From Kiritimatiellia bacterium (GTDB lineage: Bacteria; Verrucomicrobiota; Kiritimatiellia; JAFGHX01), in contig JAFGHX010000285.1 of NCBI GenBank assembly GCA_016929905.1, positions 1 through 64,000 of the forward strand: a DNA stretch of 64,000 nt, written 5' to 3'. Position 1 is the first letter of the stretch. Each line of letters opens with the position of its first letter. Positions 38,801-47,300 of this stretch are shown here, piece by piece. The translations under genes were made by a program, and so were the position numbers. The notes below the pieces were generated by a model, which made no database searches, was not told the origin of the DNA, and was given only the letters and a program-made list of their open reading frames with translations.

Positions 38801-40950
38801 GGACGACCACCACGCTTTCCGACGTCGATGCGTTCGAGAACCGAAGCACGCCGGGCGCCACCTTCGCCGGCGTCGGCGATTCGGCGACCGTCATCACCAA
38901 CGGCTGGAACACCCAGAACGGGTATGTCGCCCGGTTCGCCAATATCGCGACGGGTACCGACGGCGACATGTTCGTTACCGTCTCGGACAACGCCAGCAAG
39001 TGCTACGTCAATGCGTTCATGCTCAAGGCGAGCCGGCCCGGCCCCACCCTGCCGGCCGTCGCGTTCGCCGCTTCGGCACCGGCCGGCGGGGAGGAGAGTG
39101 TTTCGCCGGTGTCGATCGCCGTATCACTCGACGCCGCCTCGGCGGAGGAGGTCCGCGTGGACTTCGCGCCAAGCGGCGGCACCGCCGCGGGCGGCGGCGT
39201 CGACTACGCACTGGCCGCCGGCACCCTCACCTTCGCACCCGGCCAGACGCAGCGGACCCTGACGCTGACCGTCGTGGACGATGCGGCGACCGAGTTGGAC
39301 GAGACCGTTGTGCTCAGCCTCGCCAACCCGGCGAACGCGGTGTTGGGCGCCGGAACGACACACACCTACACCATCACGGACAACGACGCACCCGCGGTCA
39401 GCTTCACCGCCTACAACGACCTCTCGTGGGACGCCGGCCAGATCAGCCAGAACATCACCGCCTATTCCGCCTTCCCCAGTAACGGATGGTCGACCAGCGG
39501 GCCGCTGGTCGACTACGCCTCCGGCGTCGGGCTCAATGCACACCTCAGCCTGGCGAGCGACGGGCACTGGATGCCGGACCACATGACCCAGGGCGTCGAC
39601 GCCGCGCCCGGCACCGACGCCCACGAGGCCTTTGCGGGCAAGGTCGACGCGCTGGGCCTCCTGGCCTACGGGACCGCGAAGACGCTGGACTTCACCAGCC
39701 TGGACCCCGCTCTGCGCTACACGGTCGTGCTGTTCGGCAACCGCGACGGCGCCGGCTACACCGATCGCACCTCCGTCTTCACCCTTTCCGATGTCGCCGG
39801 CTTCGAGAACACAAGTTCGACCGGGATCGGCCCGGACGACACCACGACCCTCGTGTCCGGCTACAACACCGCCAACGGATACGTAGCCAGGTTCACCCAT
39901 ATCGACCCCGGCGCCGACGGCGATTTCCGGGTGACCGTCGGCGGCACGCATGGGTACCTGAACGCCGTCATGCTCCAGGCGCTCAGCAGCGCGCAGACCG
40001 CCGTGGTCAAGGTGCCGAAAGGGGCGAGCTGGCACTATCGCCGGGGCACGGCGGAGGCCTCGGCGCCGCCCGCCGCGTGGCGCAGGCTCGCGTTCGACGA
40101 TGCCGGCTGGACCGCCGGAGTGGCCCCGTTCGGCTACGGCGACGGGCCCTACGGCACGACTCTTGACGATATGCGCTACACCTATTCGTCTCTCTTCCTG
40201 CGGTCGGCGTTCAGCATCCCGCATTCCGCGCTCGTCCGCGAACTGCGGCTGTGGACGGTCTGCGACGACGGCTTCATCCTCTGGGTCAACGGCGAAGAGG
40301 TCGGCCGCGCCAATATGCCCGGCCAGACCGGTTCCTTCGTGGCCTACGACGGCCTGGCCTCCACCAGTATCGGCCCCACCGAGTGGACCGCGACGTTGGC
40401 GGCCGGTCAGCTCCCCGCGCTGTGCACCGGGACCAACGTCCTCGCCGTTCAGGTGTTCAACGCCGAGCTGGTGAGCAGCGACCTCACGTTCGACGCCGAA
40501 TTGTCCGTCGTCCACAGTCAGTTGCCCGTGGCCGAGGACGCGGATCAGGACGGCATGCCCGATGCGTGGGAGACGGCGCATCTGGCGGATCTGTCCGATC
40601 CGGCCGATCGGGCCGACTCCGGCGACCCCGACGGCGACGGGATGTCGAACCTGGACGAGTACGTGGCCGGCACGGACCCGCGAAGCGCCGGCGCGTATTT
40701 CGCGGTCGACCTCCAGCCTTCGAACGGCGAACTGGTCGTCGCCTGGCCGACGCTGGAGGCCACGGGCACCGGCTATGCCGGCACGGCGCGCTACTACGCA
40801 CTCCAGCATGCGGCCGACGGCTCGCCCGGCGGCGCCTGGGCCGACGTGCCCGGCCTCTCCCGAATCCTCGGCGCCGGCCAGACCGCCGCCTATACCAACA
40901 CCGCCCCGGGCGCCGCCGCCTGCTATCGGGCTCGGGTCTGGCTGGAGTGA
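32869..40950 (+). CDS. Giant exported CotH-kinase-like / lamin-tail protein 2
   Basis: A 2693-residue protein, the largest here. The GTG start follows GAGGGAGA by 9 nt; an arginine-rich N region precedes a hydrophobic export segment (CCVVAVVGVCVLGGVAS). Modules in order: beta-sandwich (68-235), chitobiase-type domain, CotH-like region (about 373-825; LPTLSVVMSAADMFG, GAGDWQES, AWDLEWAWYD), chitobiase-type domain, three lamin-tail domains (ITEIHYNPLGG, INEALTHTD, INEIMYHPV), beta-sandwich (1393-1561), two FN3, Calx-beta, FTAYND, Calx-beta, FTAYND, beta-sandwich (2380-2545), DxDxDG segment, tail ending YRARVWLE. It differs from paralog 1 by the extra FN3 and the two Calx-beta/FTAYND pairs, which suggests tandem duplication. 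A second out-of-frame tail copy lies just after its stop. Confidence 0.85.
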   Translation: MARHPVAERQMGTARCAGRRQRRPPCVPRAGRRGSEPEAAHACTRWCCVVAVVGVCVLGGVASTRGATLVSRATSWQYRKGTQEASDPRTDWRTVDFDDSLWPRGQAPFGFGEAGINTTLSDMQDSYSCFFLRKTFTVSTLDPDTRVRAAVDFDDGYIVWINDERVLDKNEPDGTPLHDSLASAGHESGTYETNELPDAADCLEPGENVIAVQVFNAGLASTDCKFDLELSTFQRVADTQFSSDRGFYDTAFDVTISTETPGATIRYTTTGVAPTATSGSAGGTNVVLHIATTTCLRAAAYKGGCDPTDVDTHTYLFVNDVLQQPAKPAGYPTKWRSVRSGTTNDIPADYEMDPIVVAKPEYSGMLPGALKALPTLSVVMSAADMFGTMGLYAREEEIEKPCSVELVYPPGFPEAGEGFQVDCGIQGHSWPPPSRIKRALKLYFRSAYGAGKLRYPMFESALFHADSAAEEFDCLVLRGGGNESYVGFMGDYRLMVFARDQWARDSHIAMTGYGCRGAFMHLYINGLYWGIYNPVERMDETFHAQYFGGEDEDWFWASHAWVWSSSTSDDDRWQYLVETLGGLDMTVAANYAQIQQYLKLQDFCDYITLAWYAGAGDWQESYWNNFYYANRMNPPEPGFYLAWDLEWAWYDSGRKPWQNGGFCNDGAWIKPQFLTAAEGSSWPYNSTKDKHFAKPMRSLIRNEDFRVLFADRLYRQLENDGPLADANARARWMALCDAIEDPIVPESARWGDGKCPMGLTNGNDSLTTVYRFERNLNSYSGSAQDGYGNSLTNWYSARDYVHNLMSGNGGRLIDICRNQTMNGYKVYPSLDPPAFQQHGGAVASGFKLTMSNPNSTGSIYYTLDGTDPRVAGGARAGAAASYTGPVSLSRTTHVKARVWKNDNTWSAAHAATYNYTAHYANIRITEIHYNPLGGRDFEFIEIRNTGSATRGLSELTVKGLAYTFPPGAELAGGAFLVLVRNAAAFAARYPGVAPFGVYGGGLDNGGERIALLDSDGRTVTALRYNDKAPWPPAADGDGFSLVATDTAGDQDDPAKWRASNLIGGSPGYDDGLPYRVVINEALTHTDLPEVDAIELFNAGGASADIGGWYLSDSVTDYKKFRIPSGTTLPAGGYVVFDETDFNTDTNNPACFALDSHGDEIYLTAWDANGHLQYLAEARFGGAENGVAFGRHVKTDGDADFTAQNTTHTLGAANAAPQVGPVVINEIMYHPVAGGDEFIELYNISDSNVALYDPAVPTNTWRLSAAVEYAFPAGSTLGARDYALVVATNPAAFRGRYGIAAEVQIFGPYAGVLNNAGESLKLWRPDTPDPAGTPWILVDRVQYDDNSPWPENADGDGPSLERQDAHAYGNDPANWAASRSAGGTPGAANSGVLVPATAGWKYHDAGLDLGTAWRSPSYDDGGWADGNAPLGYGDPGVYPDLDTVVDYGGDPANRHITTYFRKTFTLAAEPGMVTNMALRARYDDGFVAWLNGQELLRAALPGGTVLYDTTATSHSAADYESFDLSAQAGKLMQGLNVLAVELHQSGPSSSDIFMDIELTHAASFGNPPAAPQNLIATAQSGSRIDLRWTDASDNETGFKIDRRQSGFSEWVRVATPGANQTAYSDTGLPAGTTFYYRIKAYNADGNSPYSATAESTTQQGPPATPQNLAATAASTSRIGLSWTDMSGNETGFKIERRPGGGSWGQIATVSVDLTAHTDTGLAPATQYEYRVRATNAIGDSDYSNTGSATTLTLTVQFAASASDGSEDASPANLAVTLNDSAAQTVRVNYAATGGTATGSGTDYALANGTLTFSPGQTSRDIAVTIVDDQQEEDAETLIATLSSPSNAQLGSRTAHTYTIRDNDRLFTAYNDLCWASGQLSVNITAYGAEQAGNLVDYSSGEATPATLTATGGGNSYPDQGAPAASGTDAYSVFNGIVDCAGLINYGAELYLQFSGLDPALRYEFVIFGNRDYPAYTDRWTTTTLSDVDAFENRSTPGATFAGVGDSATVITNGWNTQNGYVARFANIATGTDGDMFVTVSDNASKCYVNAFMLKASRPGPTLPAVAFAASAPAGGEESVSPVSIAVSLDAASAEEVRVDFAPSGGTAAGGGVDYALAAGTLTFAPGQTQRTLTLTVVDDAATELDETVVLSLANPANAVLGAGTTHTYTITDNDAPAVSFTAYNDLSWDAGQISQNITAYSAFPSNGWSTSGPLVDYASGVGLNAHLSLASDGHWMPDHMTQGVDAAPGTDAHEAFAGKVDALGLLAYGTAKTLDFTSLDPALRYTVVLFGNRDGAGYTDRTSVFTLSDVAGFENTSSTGIGPDDTTTLVSGYNTANGYVARFTHIDPGADGDFRVTVGGTHGYLNAVMLQALSSAQTAVVKVPKGASWHYRRGTAEASAPPAAWRRLAFDDAGWTAGVAPFGYGDGPYGTTLDDMRYTYSSLFLRSAFSIPHSALVRELRLWTVCDDGFILWVNGEEVGRANMPGQTGSFVAYDGLASTSIGPTEWTATLAAGQLPALCTGTNVLAVQVFNAELVSSDLTFDAELSVVHSQLPVAEDADQDGMPDAWETAHLADLSDPADRADSGDPDGDGMSNLDEYVAGTDPRSAGAYFAVDLQPSNGELVVAWPTLEATGTGYAGTARYYALQHAADGSPGGAWADVPGLSRILGAGQTAAYTNTAPGAAACYRARVWLE

Positions 40951-40973
40951 CCGTCACGACGGCAGGAACAGAG

Positions 40974-41000
40974 TACCGCGCCCGCGTCTGGCTGGAGTAG
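40974..41000 (+). pseudogene. Orphan copy of the YRARVWLE-stop tail
   Basis: Encodes YRARVWLE plus TAG in a different frame, 23 nt after the stop of CotH protein 2, whose own end is the same motif. It is a scar of a duplicated or exchanged C-terminal module. Confidence 0.75.
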
Positions 41001-41207
41001 ACCGTGGTCCGCGAGCCGACCATCCGTTCCCGCAGCTCGACTGGCCCTTGCAACTCCTTACAATCGCTGACGCCCTGCTTGCAACCCCCGCCCCTCGCAA
41101 GTGAAAAGCGGGTTCACGTGCGTCATGGTGCTGGTGGCGGCCGAGTGCGTGGCCGCCGCCCAACTCACGGACGAGGAGCGATTCCATGAGGCGCGCCGGC
41201 AGCTTCT

Positions 41208-41250
41208 GACTATTTTATGCACTACTGAAAAATAGTCTTGACTATTTTTT
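41208..41250. promoter_or_regulatory. AT-rich operator-like cluster: three GACTATTTT copies
   Basis: GACTATTTT (41208-41216), its inverse AAAATAGTC (41229-41237) and a third direct copy (41240-41248) lie 22-64 nt before the ATPase start. The arrangement suits a dimeric regulator or autorepression. No good sigma-70 spacing is visible. Confidence 0.5.
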
Positions 41251-41271
41251 GGCAGATAATAAAATGGTCGC

Positions 41272-42495
41272 ATGCTGGCACGCCGTCCATACGTCGTTAT
41301 CTGGGGAGAATTGTCACGCGAGAAGAGCATGATGCTCCTGTCCGGGCCAAGGCAGGCCGGCAAGACCACGCTCGCCAAGATGATTGCGGAGGGATACACC
41401 AACAACCTGTACTTCAACTGGGACATCGCGACGGACAAGGCGCGACTGATAGAGGATCCCCATTTCTTCCAGAGCGTCCACCGGAAGGACGAGTCGACTC
41501 CCTTGATCACGCTGGACGAGATCCACAAGTACAAAGATTGGAAGAACTACCTGAAAGGAATCTACGACGGATTCTCCAAGGAATACCTATTTCTCGTCTC
41601 CGGCAGCGGACGGTTGGATCTGCACCAGAAGGGAGGCGATTCCCTTGCCGGCCGCTACTATCCGTTCCGCCTGTGGCCACTGACACTGGCTGAGATACAC
41701 GGACATGGCCGCACGGTGATAGACTTCTGGGACGACCCACTGCGGATAGGCACGGAGAACACGTCCGAGTACGACGCAACGTGGCAGCGGCTATCGTCGT
41801 TCAGTGGTTTCCCCAAGCCGTACCTGGCCGCCAAGAGCACAACCTATCGCCGCTGGTCCACGACTTATCATCGACAGCTCATACGGGAAGACATTCGCGA
41901 CCTGACGGATGTGAAACACATTGACGACGTGGAAATTCTCTTCTCTCTTCTGCCGCGGAACGTGGGGGCGCCACTCTCGATCCAGAACCTGGCGACGGAT
42001 CTGAAGGCAGCCTACGTAACGGTGAGCAACTGGCTGCGGATCCTCGAACGCTTCTACCTGGTTTTCACACTCACGCCGTGGGCGGGCGGCGAGATCGCAC
42101 GTGCGCTGCACAAACAACGTAAGACGTACCTCTTCGACTATGCGGGCATCGAGGATGAGGGGGCGAAATTCGAGAACATGGTTGCGATGGAGCTGCTGCG
42201 GGCGGTCAGCAACTGGAACGATCTTGGGCACGGCGATTTCGGCCTGCACTACATCCGCACGAAAGAGGGACGCGAGGTCGACTTCCTCCTCACCGACGCG
42301 CGCAAGCCGCTTCTTCTGGTGGAGGCCAAACGCGGTGAGGCCACGCCGTCGCCGAACTTGAAGCGATTCCAATCTGCGCTGCGGGTCCCCGCGCTCCAAC
42401 TCGCGGAGGTGGGCGAGGGCTTCCGCCGTTTCGACAACGAGGGGAGCCCGCTCGTTGTGGCTCCGGCATCGTGGTGGCTCCCGAATCTGCCCTGA
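41272..42495 (+). CDS. AAA_14/DUF4143 family ATPase, copy 2
   Basis: A 407-residue paralog of the ATPase at 3054-4247. Walker A is GPRQAGKTT (residues 25-33), Walker B is LITLDEIHKY, then VSGSGRLDLHQKGGDSLAGRYY. The C-terminal DUF4143 part has REVDFLLTDARKPLLLVEAK, the PD-(D/E)xK-like signature. No Shine-Dalgarno sequence precedes the ATG. Codon use is less GC-biased than in the flanking giants, and the upstream DNA is strongly AT-rich, which suggests horizontal arrival. It faces the GlcD-type oxidase gene across a 168-bp palindromic element. The function of the family is not settled. Confidence 0.85.
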   Translation: MLARRPYVVIWGELSREKSMMLLSGPRQAGKTTLAKMIAEGYTNNLYFNWDIATDKARLIEDPHFFQSVHRKDESTPLITLDEIHKYKDWKNYLKGIYDGFSKEYLFLVSGSGRLDLHQKGGDSLAGRYYPFRLWPLTLAEIHGHGRTVIDFWDDPLRIGTENTSEYDATWQRLSSFSGFPKPYLAAKSTTYRRWSTTYHRQLIREDIRDLTDVKHIDDVEILFSLLPRNVGAPLSIQNLATDLKAAYVTVSNWLRILERFYLVFTLTPWAGGEIARALHKQRKTYLFDYAGIEDEGAKFENMVAMELLRAVSNWNDLGHGDFGLHYIRTKEGREVDFLLTDARKPLLLVEAKRGEATPSPNLKRFQSALRVPALQLAEVGEGFRRFDNEGSPLVVAPASWWLPNLP

Positions 42496-42542
42496 ACGCT
42501 CACGTCGAAAGGACGGCTCCCCCCGCCGCGTTCGCATGGCCC

Positions 42543-42710
42543 TGGTGTAGTGCGTCCAACAGCTCTTGACATTGGCAGCGGCGATTCTGGCGGCTGGCAA
42601 GGCGTTCGCGAGGGGCAATCCCCGCTGCGGGGATTGGCCCGGAGACGCGCCTTGCGATGGCCCGAATGGCGCTCCCACCAATGTCAAGATCTGTTGGACA
42701 CACTACACTA
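42543..42710. mobile_element. 168-bp MITE-like long palindrome
   Basis: Terminal inverted repeats of 33 bp (42543-42575 and 42678-42710; GTGTCCAAC and CTTGACATTGG conserved) match with three differences. The inside is also palindromic around GGGGATTG/CAATCCCC, so the whole unit can fold into one hairpin. It carries no coding capacity. It lies between two convergent genes, 8 nt from the oxidase stop, and may also end transcription. Confidence 0.75.
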
Positions 42711-42718
42711 GCCTGCCC

Positions 42719-44284
42719 TCACCGGCCCTGCGCACGCTGGCCCTCGAACTCCGCCACGTCGAGCAGCAGCCGGTTATGGACGAGCAGCCAGCCGGGCTGC
42801 CGGCGGAAGTTGACGTGGCAATAGTACAGCGGCACGGGGCAGGCGCTGTACGTGCGCATCAGCCGCTCGAGCAACTGCATCGTCTCGGGGAACTGCTCGG
42901 CGCGGACGAGGAGGTCCTCGTTGCCCGGGAAATTGACGGCCGTGCGGGTGGCGAGCATCTCTTCGGTCACGACTGGCGCGAGCGCGGCTTCGAGGAAGGC
43001 GGTCAGGTCGCCGGCGAACCGCGCGTGGAGGGCCAGGCTGCCGTCGTCGAAGGCGCGGCCGGCGTCGACATCGCGCGCGAGCTGTGCCCGTTCTTCATCG
43101 GAGGCCAGGAAGACGTGGAGCAGCCCGTGGTTGTGCTCCGCCTTGGGCCGGATCCCGCGCGCGGCGAATTCGCGAATGGCTTCCGTCAGAAACCGCGCCG
43201 CGCGCGGAACCGGGGGCAGCGCGTGCGGGTCGGGATTCGGGTTCGACACGCCGACGGCGAGCCCGTCGCTGGCGGCCGAGCGCACCTGCTTGATCCGGCC
43301 GAACTCGACGTCGGTCAGCCGGCGGCCGGCCGCACCGCCGACCGCCTTCCTGCACGCTTCGATTTCCGCGGGTTCGCCCTGCAGCAGGACCAGCCAGGCG
43401 CGGGGTTGGAACAGGTGCCCGAACTCGGCAAGGAACGTGTCGCCGTCGTCGAACAGCCGGTGGACGAGCCCGGAGAAATCCGGGGGCGCATCGCCCATGA
43501 CCATACACTCGGCCAGCAGCGGCAGGACGCCGCTGGCGCCAATGCCGCGGGCGGCCGCCACGAAATCGTCATAGCCGTGCCCGCTCAGCAGCCAGGTCTC
43601 AATGTTGTCGGGCCACGCCGCGAGCGCGACCACCGCCTCCGTGATAATCCCGTAACGGCCCTCGGTCCCGATGAACCGGGCGGCGTCCACGCCCGCTACC
43701 GTGGCCGTCCGGCCCGTGGGCCACACAACCGTCAACTCCCGGACCCAGCGGTCGGCCGCGCCCAACTTGCAGCCGACGAGTCCGGAGGCGTTGGCCGCAA
43801 TGGACCCGCCTACGGTGACGGGCCCGACGGGCGTGCCGAGGTAGGTGTAGCTGTCGGTCGCCCGGCACGCCGACGCCGGCTGAAACGGGAAGAGCCTGCC
43901 GGCCTTCGCGGCCGCACGCATCACCTCGGGCAGACTCGCGCCCGCTTCGCAGCGTACGGTATCGCCCTCAAGCGCGAACCCGCGCAGTTGACGGGTTTCG
44001 ATGCGAACCGCCTCATAGCCCAGCACTCCGCCGGAAAGGCCCGTGTATCCGCCGGCCACGCTCACGGGCAGCCCGTGCTCCCGGCAGACACGCACGGTAG
44101 CCGCCACTTCGGCCGTCGTCGCGGGACGCACCACGCACAACGGCGCACTTTTCAACTGCGAGGCATCCTTTGCGGCCGCCGCGCAGGCCTCCGCGGACAT
44201 ATCGCAGCGGATGCCCCGCTCCGTGAGTGCCGCGGCGCAGCGGCCGAGCGCCTGCGATCGGGTGTTCGGCAGCGTTGTGTTCAT
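42719..44284 (-). CDS. FAD-binding oxidase/dehydrogenase of the GlcD / D-lactate dehydrogenase type
   Basis: A 521-residue flavoenzyme. The FAD-binding PP-loop domain is at about 45-230: CVVRPATTAEVAATVRVC, PVSVAGGYTGLSGG, and GPVTVGGSIAANASGLVGC with the following WVRELTVVWPTGR. The C-terminal half fits the FAD-oxidase C domain, which binds a 2-hydroxy-acid substrate. The start ATG lies 45 nt downstream of the glycosidase stop, so it is the last gene of the minus-strand sugar operon. Plausible role: oxidising a hydroxy acid such as glycolate or lactate from deoxy-sugar breakdown (rhamnose or fucose yield lactaldehyde and lactate). The substrate is inferred from context only. Confidence 0.85.
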   Translation of the reverse strand: MNTTLPNTRSQALGRCAAALTERGIRCDMSAEACAAAAKDASQLKSAPLCVVRPATTAEVAATVRVCREHGLPVSVAGGYTGLSGGVLGYEAVRIETRQLRGFALEGDTVRCEAGASLPEVMRAAAKAGRLFPFQPASACRATDSYTYLGTPVGPVTVGGSIAANASGLVGCKLGAADRWVRELTVVWPTGRTATVAGVDAARFIGTEGRYGIITEAVVALAAWPDNIETWLLSGHGYDDFVAAARGIGASGVLPLLAECMVMGDAPPDFSGLVHRLFDDGDTFLAEFGHLFQPRAWLVLLQGEPAEIEACRKAVGGAAGRRLTDVEFGRIKQVRSAASDGLAVGVSNPNPDPHALPPVPRAARFLTEAIREFAARGIRPKAEHNHGLLHVFLASDEERAQLARDVDAGRAFDDGSLALHARFAGDLTAFLEAALAPVVTEEMLATRTAVNFPGNEDLLVRAEQFPETMQLLERLMRTYSACPVPLYYCHVNFRRQPGWLLVHNRLLLDVAEFEGQRAQGR

Positions 44285-44329
44285 AGCCGGTTCGTCCGCC
44301 GGTCAAAGTCCGGAAATCACCGCGAATTG

Positions 44330-47300
44330 TCAAGGTGGAACGACCGGCCCCGGCCGGCGGGGAAGCGTTCTTCTTTTCCCGGACCGGGCCGAGCTCGCCC
44401 TGACAACCACCGGCCCCACCCCCCACCCGAACGGGGCGAAGGTGTAGTCGTCTGTCCAGGCGCCGGATGGGCGGTCCCGGTTCGCATACCACAGCGGGTA
44501 CGTTCGGCGGGTCTCGCGCGAGAAGCGCCCGGAAAACGCTTCGCTCCACGTGTCGTCCTCCTGTTCGAGCCCCCGGTGATGCGGGCCAAGCAGGTTGCGC
44601 AACGTGTTCGTGAGGGTCACGGCAATTGCGTTCGCCCCTTGTTTGACGTGGTCCGTGATGTCCACCTCGTACGGCGGCCAGGCCGTGGCGCCGCATGCAT
44701 GGCCGTTCACCGACACGCGCGCCACGCAGGCCCGCAAGCCGGGAATACGGAGCCGCACCGTCTCGTCTACCGGAGCCGCCAGATCCAGCGCGGCACTCAG
44801 CTCGATCGAACCGGCAAAGAACGGGTAGCCGTCCGCCACCAGATCGCCCTCCGTTCCGTCAGGTTCGTCCGTGAGGGTGAATGGCGGCCGGTATCGCAAC
44901 AGTTGCCTTCCCTGCCCGTTCCCGACCGCATCGCCGCGCACCCCGAAGTCCCCGATCAGATAAACCGGCTCGATTTCCGTCCCTCCCACATTCGCATAGA
45001 GGCGGGCCAGGATGAACTCCGGTATGCGGACGGCCTTGAACTCCGTCGTCAGATCGATCGTGTTGCGGCCCGCCTTCACCTGTTCCGTGATGTCGACCGG
45101 GAGAAAGGCCCGATCGATGAAATACGGCGCGCCCGCATACGATACGGGCATACCGTTCACCGCAAGCGTGCATTGATCGGCGTCCTCCACGACCACGCTC
45201 AGCGCGCCCGGCACGGATTCCACCTCGAACTCGAACCGCAGTGTGATGGGCCCCTCGTACGGTTCGTCCTCCTCGAGAATCTGCTGCACGGCCACGACCG
45301 GAATCCGGTCTCCGAACTCGCCGCCCCCGGTCCTGAGTCGACAGAAGTCGAGAGTCAGTGCGTTTGGCGCGCGGCGCGTGATCCGCCACGGGCCCTGGAT
45401 CGGCACGGTGCGCGTTTCCGGCGCCGCCACGGCGCAATCCGCCGGCGCCGCCGCCTGACCGCGGTCGAGCCGTATCAAACGGGACGCGGCGGGCGGGAAA
45501 GACAGCGTCGCGACCGTGTGCTCGCCGTCCGTCTCGCAGGCAAGCGGGGAAACCCGTCCCGTCGCACAATCCCATTGCTCGAGCCTGCCGCAACCCTTGA
45601 TCTTCACCTTCGCCGCGACGTGCTCGGTCCGGCTCGTGTTGGCCAGGAAGACGACCGTATCGCCGTCGATTTCGCGCTCGTGCAGGAACACGGCCTCGCC
45701 GTTGCCCGAGACGGACTCAAGCTCGACGTCGGGCGTGCACGCGGTGTCGAGCGCCGCACGCAACGCGTCCTTCGTGTTCTGCACCTTTATCAGCCGCGCA
45801 TGGAAAGCCGATATCCCGGCGTCCGCCACTCCGTCGATACGCGTCGGCAACTCGCCCGCGGCCAGTACCGTACCGCCCCCCTCCACGAACTGCGTCAGCA
45901 ACTCCAGCGTCGTGCGCCGCAAGGTGACGAGATCCGGCAAAATCACCACCCGGTAGGACATCTCGCCCACGTGCAACCGGCCGTCGCACACGCGCCCGCA
46001 TCGGGCCATGATGGATTCGTCGCCGTACTCGAACCCGCGATGGATCATCATGAGCTGCTCGCTCAAACCGAGAACGGAATCGTTCAGCTTCTTCAGCTCC
46101 GGCACGACCGCCCGGGAATCGTACAGATCGAATGCGGGCGTCTCGTATCCGCACCAGGCCGATTCCACCGGATGCAGGACCAGTATGTCGGCCTTGAATT
46201 GGCCCTGCCTCAGCGCGTAGGACACGCGCGCGCAGTAGTCGGCCAGCAGCCGGTTCTCCGGCCACCACGGCTGCTGGTACGAGAGGTGCGGCACATACAC
46301 CCGCTTACGCCGCCCGCGCATCGAGTAGAACGTGCCGTGCAGGCACCGCGTGTTGATGCCGAGCACATAGAACCAGTCGGCGATCCATTTGCGGTCCTCG
46401 AACGTGATGCCCTGGGTGCTGACCCCGTACATCTCGGCCAGGATCTCCTTCCGGCCAAACTGGTTGGCGGCGCTGGAACACTGCTTGGGCGTCAGTACGA
46501 AGCGCCGGCCCTGCTGCCGATGCCAATGCGACCAGTTCAGACTCATGGTCAAATGGTCGATGCCCGGAATGTGCATCTTCTCGTACAGCGGCATGCACGC
46601 GCCCGTGTAGGCGATCTGCGCGCGCAGGGTGTCCTCGCCCATCAGGTGCCCGCTGAACGCCACGCCGTGCTCATCGCACCATTCGGACACCTGGTCGAAA
46701 TATCCGTCGCGCAGCAGGTCCGTGACCGTACGCCAGTAGTGGTAACGAACCTGCGCGTAATCGCCCGTGCGCCGGAACAGGCCGGCGACGTGCGCCTCGA
46801 CGGAATAGCCCCATTGCGTCTGGAATCGCTCGGTCAAGACCGGCCCCCACGGCAGATGCGGGGGATTGAAATGCGGCTCGTCGACCCAGATCGAACGGAT
46901 GGTCTTCCCGAACTGGTCCCCGAACCGAGCGAACCACGTGTCCTCATAAGCGCTCTTCAAGTAGTCCCGCACGGCTGCCGGGTTGAACATGTCGAGCACA
47001 CGCTCGCGCCGGCTCGCCACATACCGGCACGAATCGTCGGCGCCGATAAGCGTCTCGCCCTCCGCGAGCGCGGCGCCGTTGGCCTTCGCGCTCAGCACCG
47101 TGTGCGCGTATTCGGGCTTGGGTCGCTCCATCGCGCTCGGCATGTACCCCGCCTGGAAAAAAACGCGCATCTCCAGCTCGTCGGCCAGGTCGGTGATGAG
47201 CCGCAGGCGCTCCATCCACTCGTCGCTGAGATACTCGGTACGCAGCCCGTTGAAGGTGCGCGTGATGACGGCCCCAATCCCCGCCTCATGAATCTGGCGG

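Larger units (their letters stand above)
40951..41271. other. Region between CotH gene 2 and AAA_14 gene 2
   Basis: Begins with the orphan tail copy, passes through GC-rich DNA with no gene I can support, and ends in the AT-rich repeat region just before the ATPase. Confidence 0.55.
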
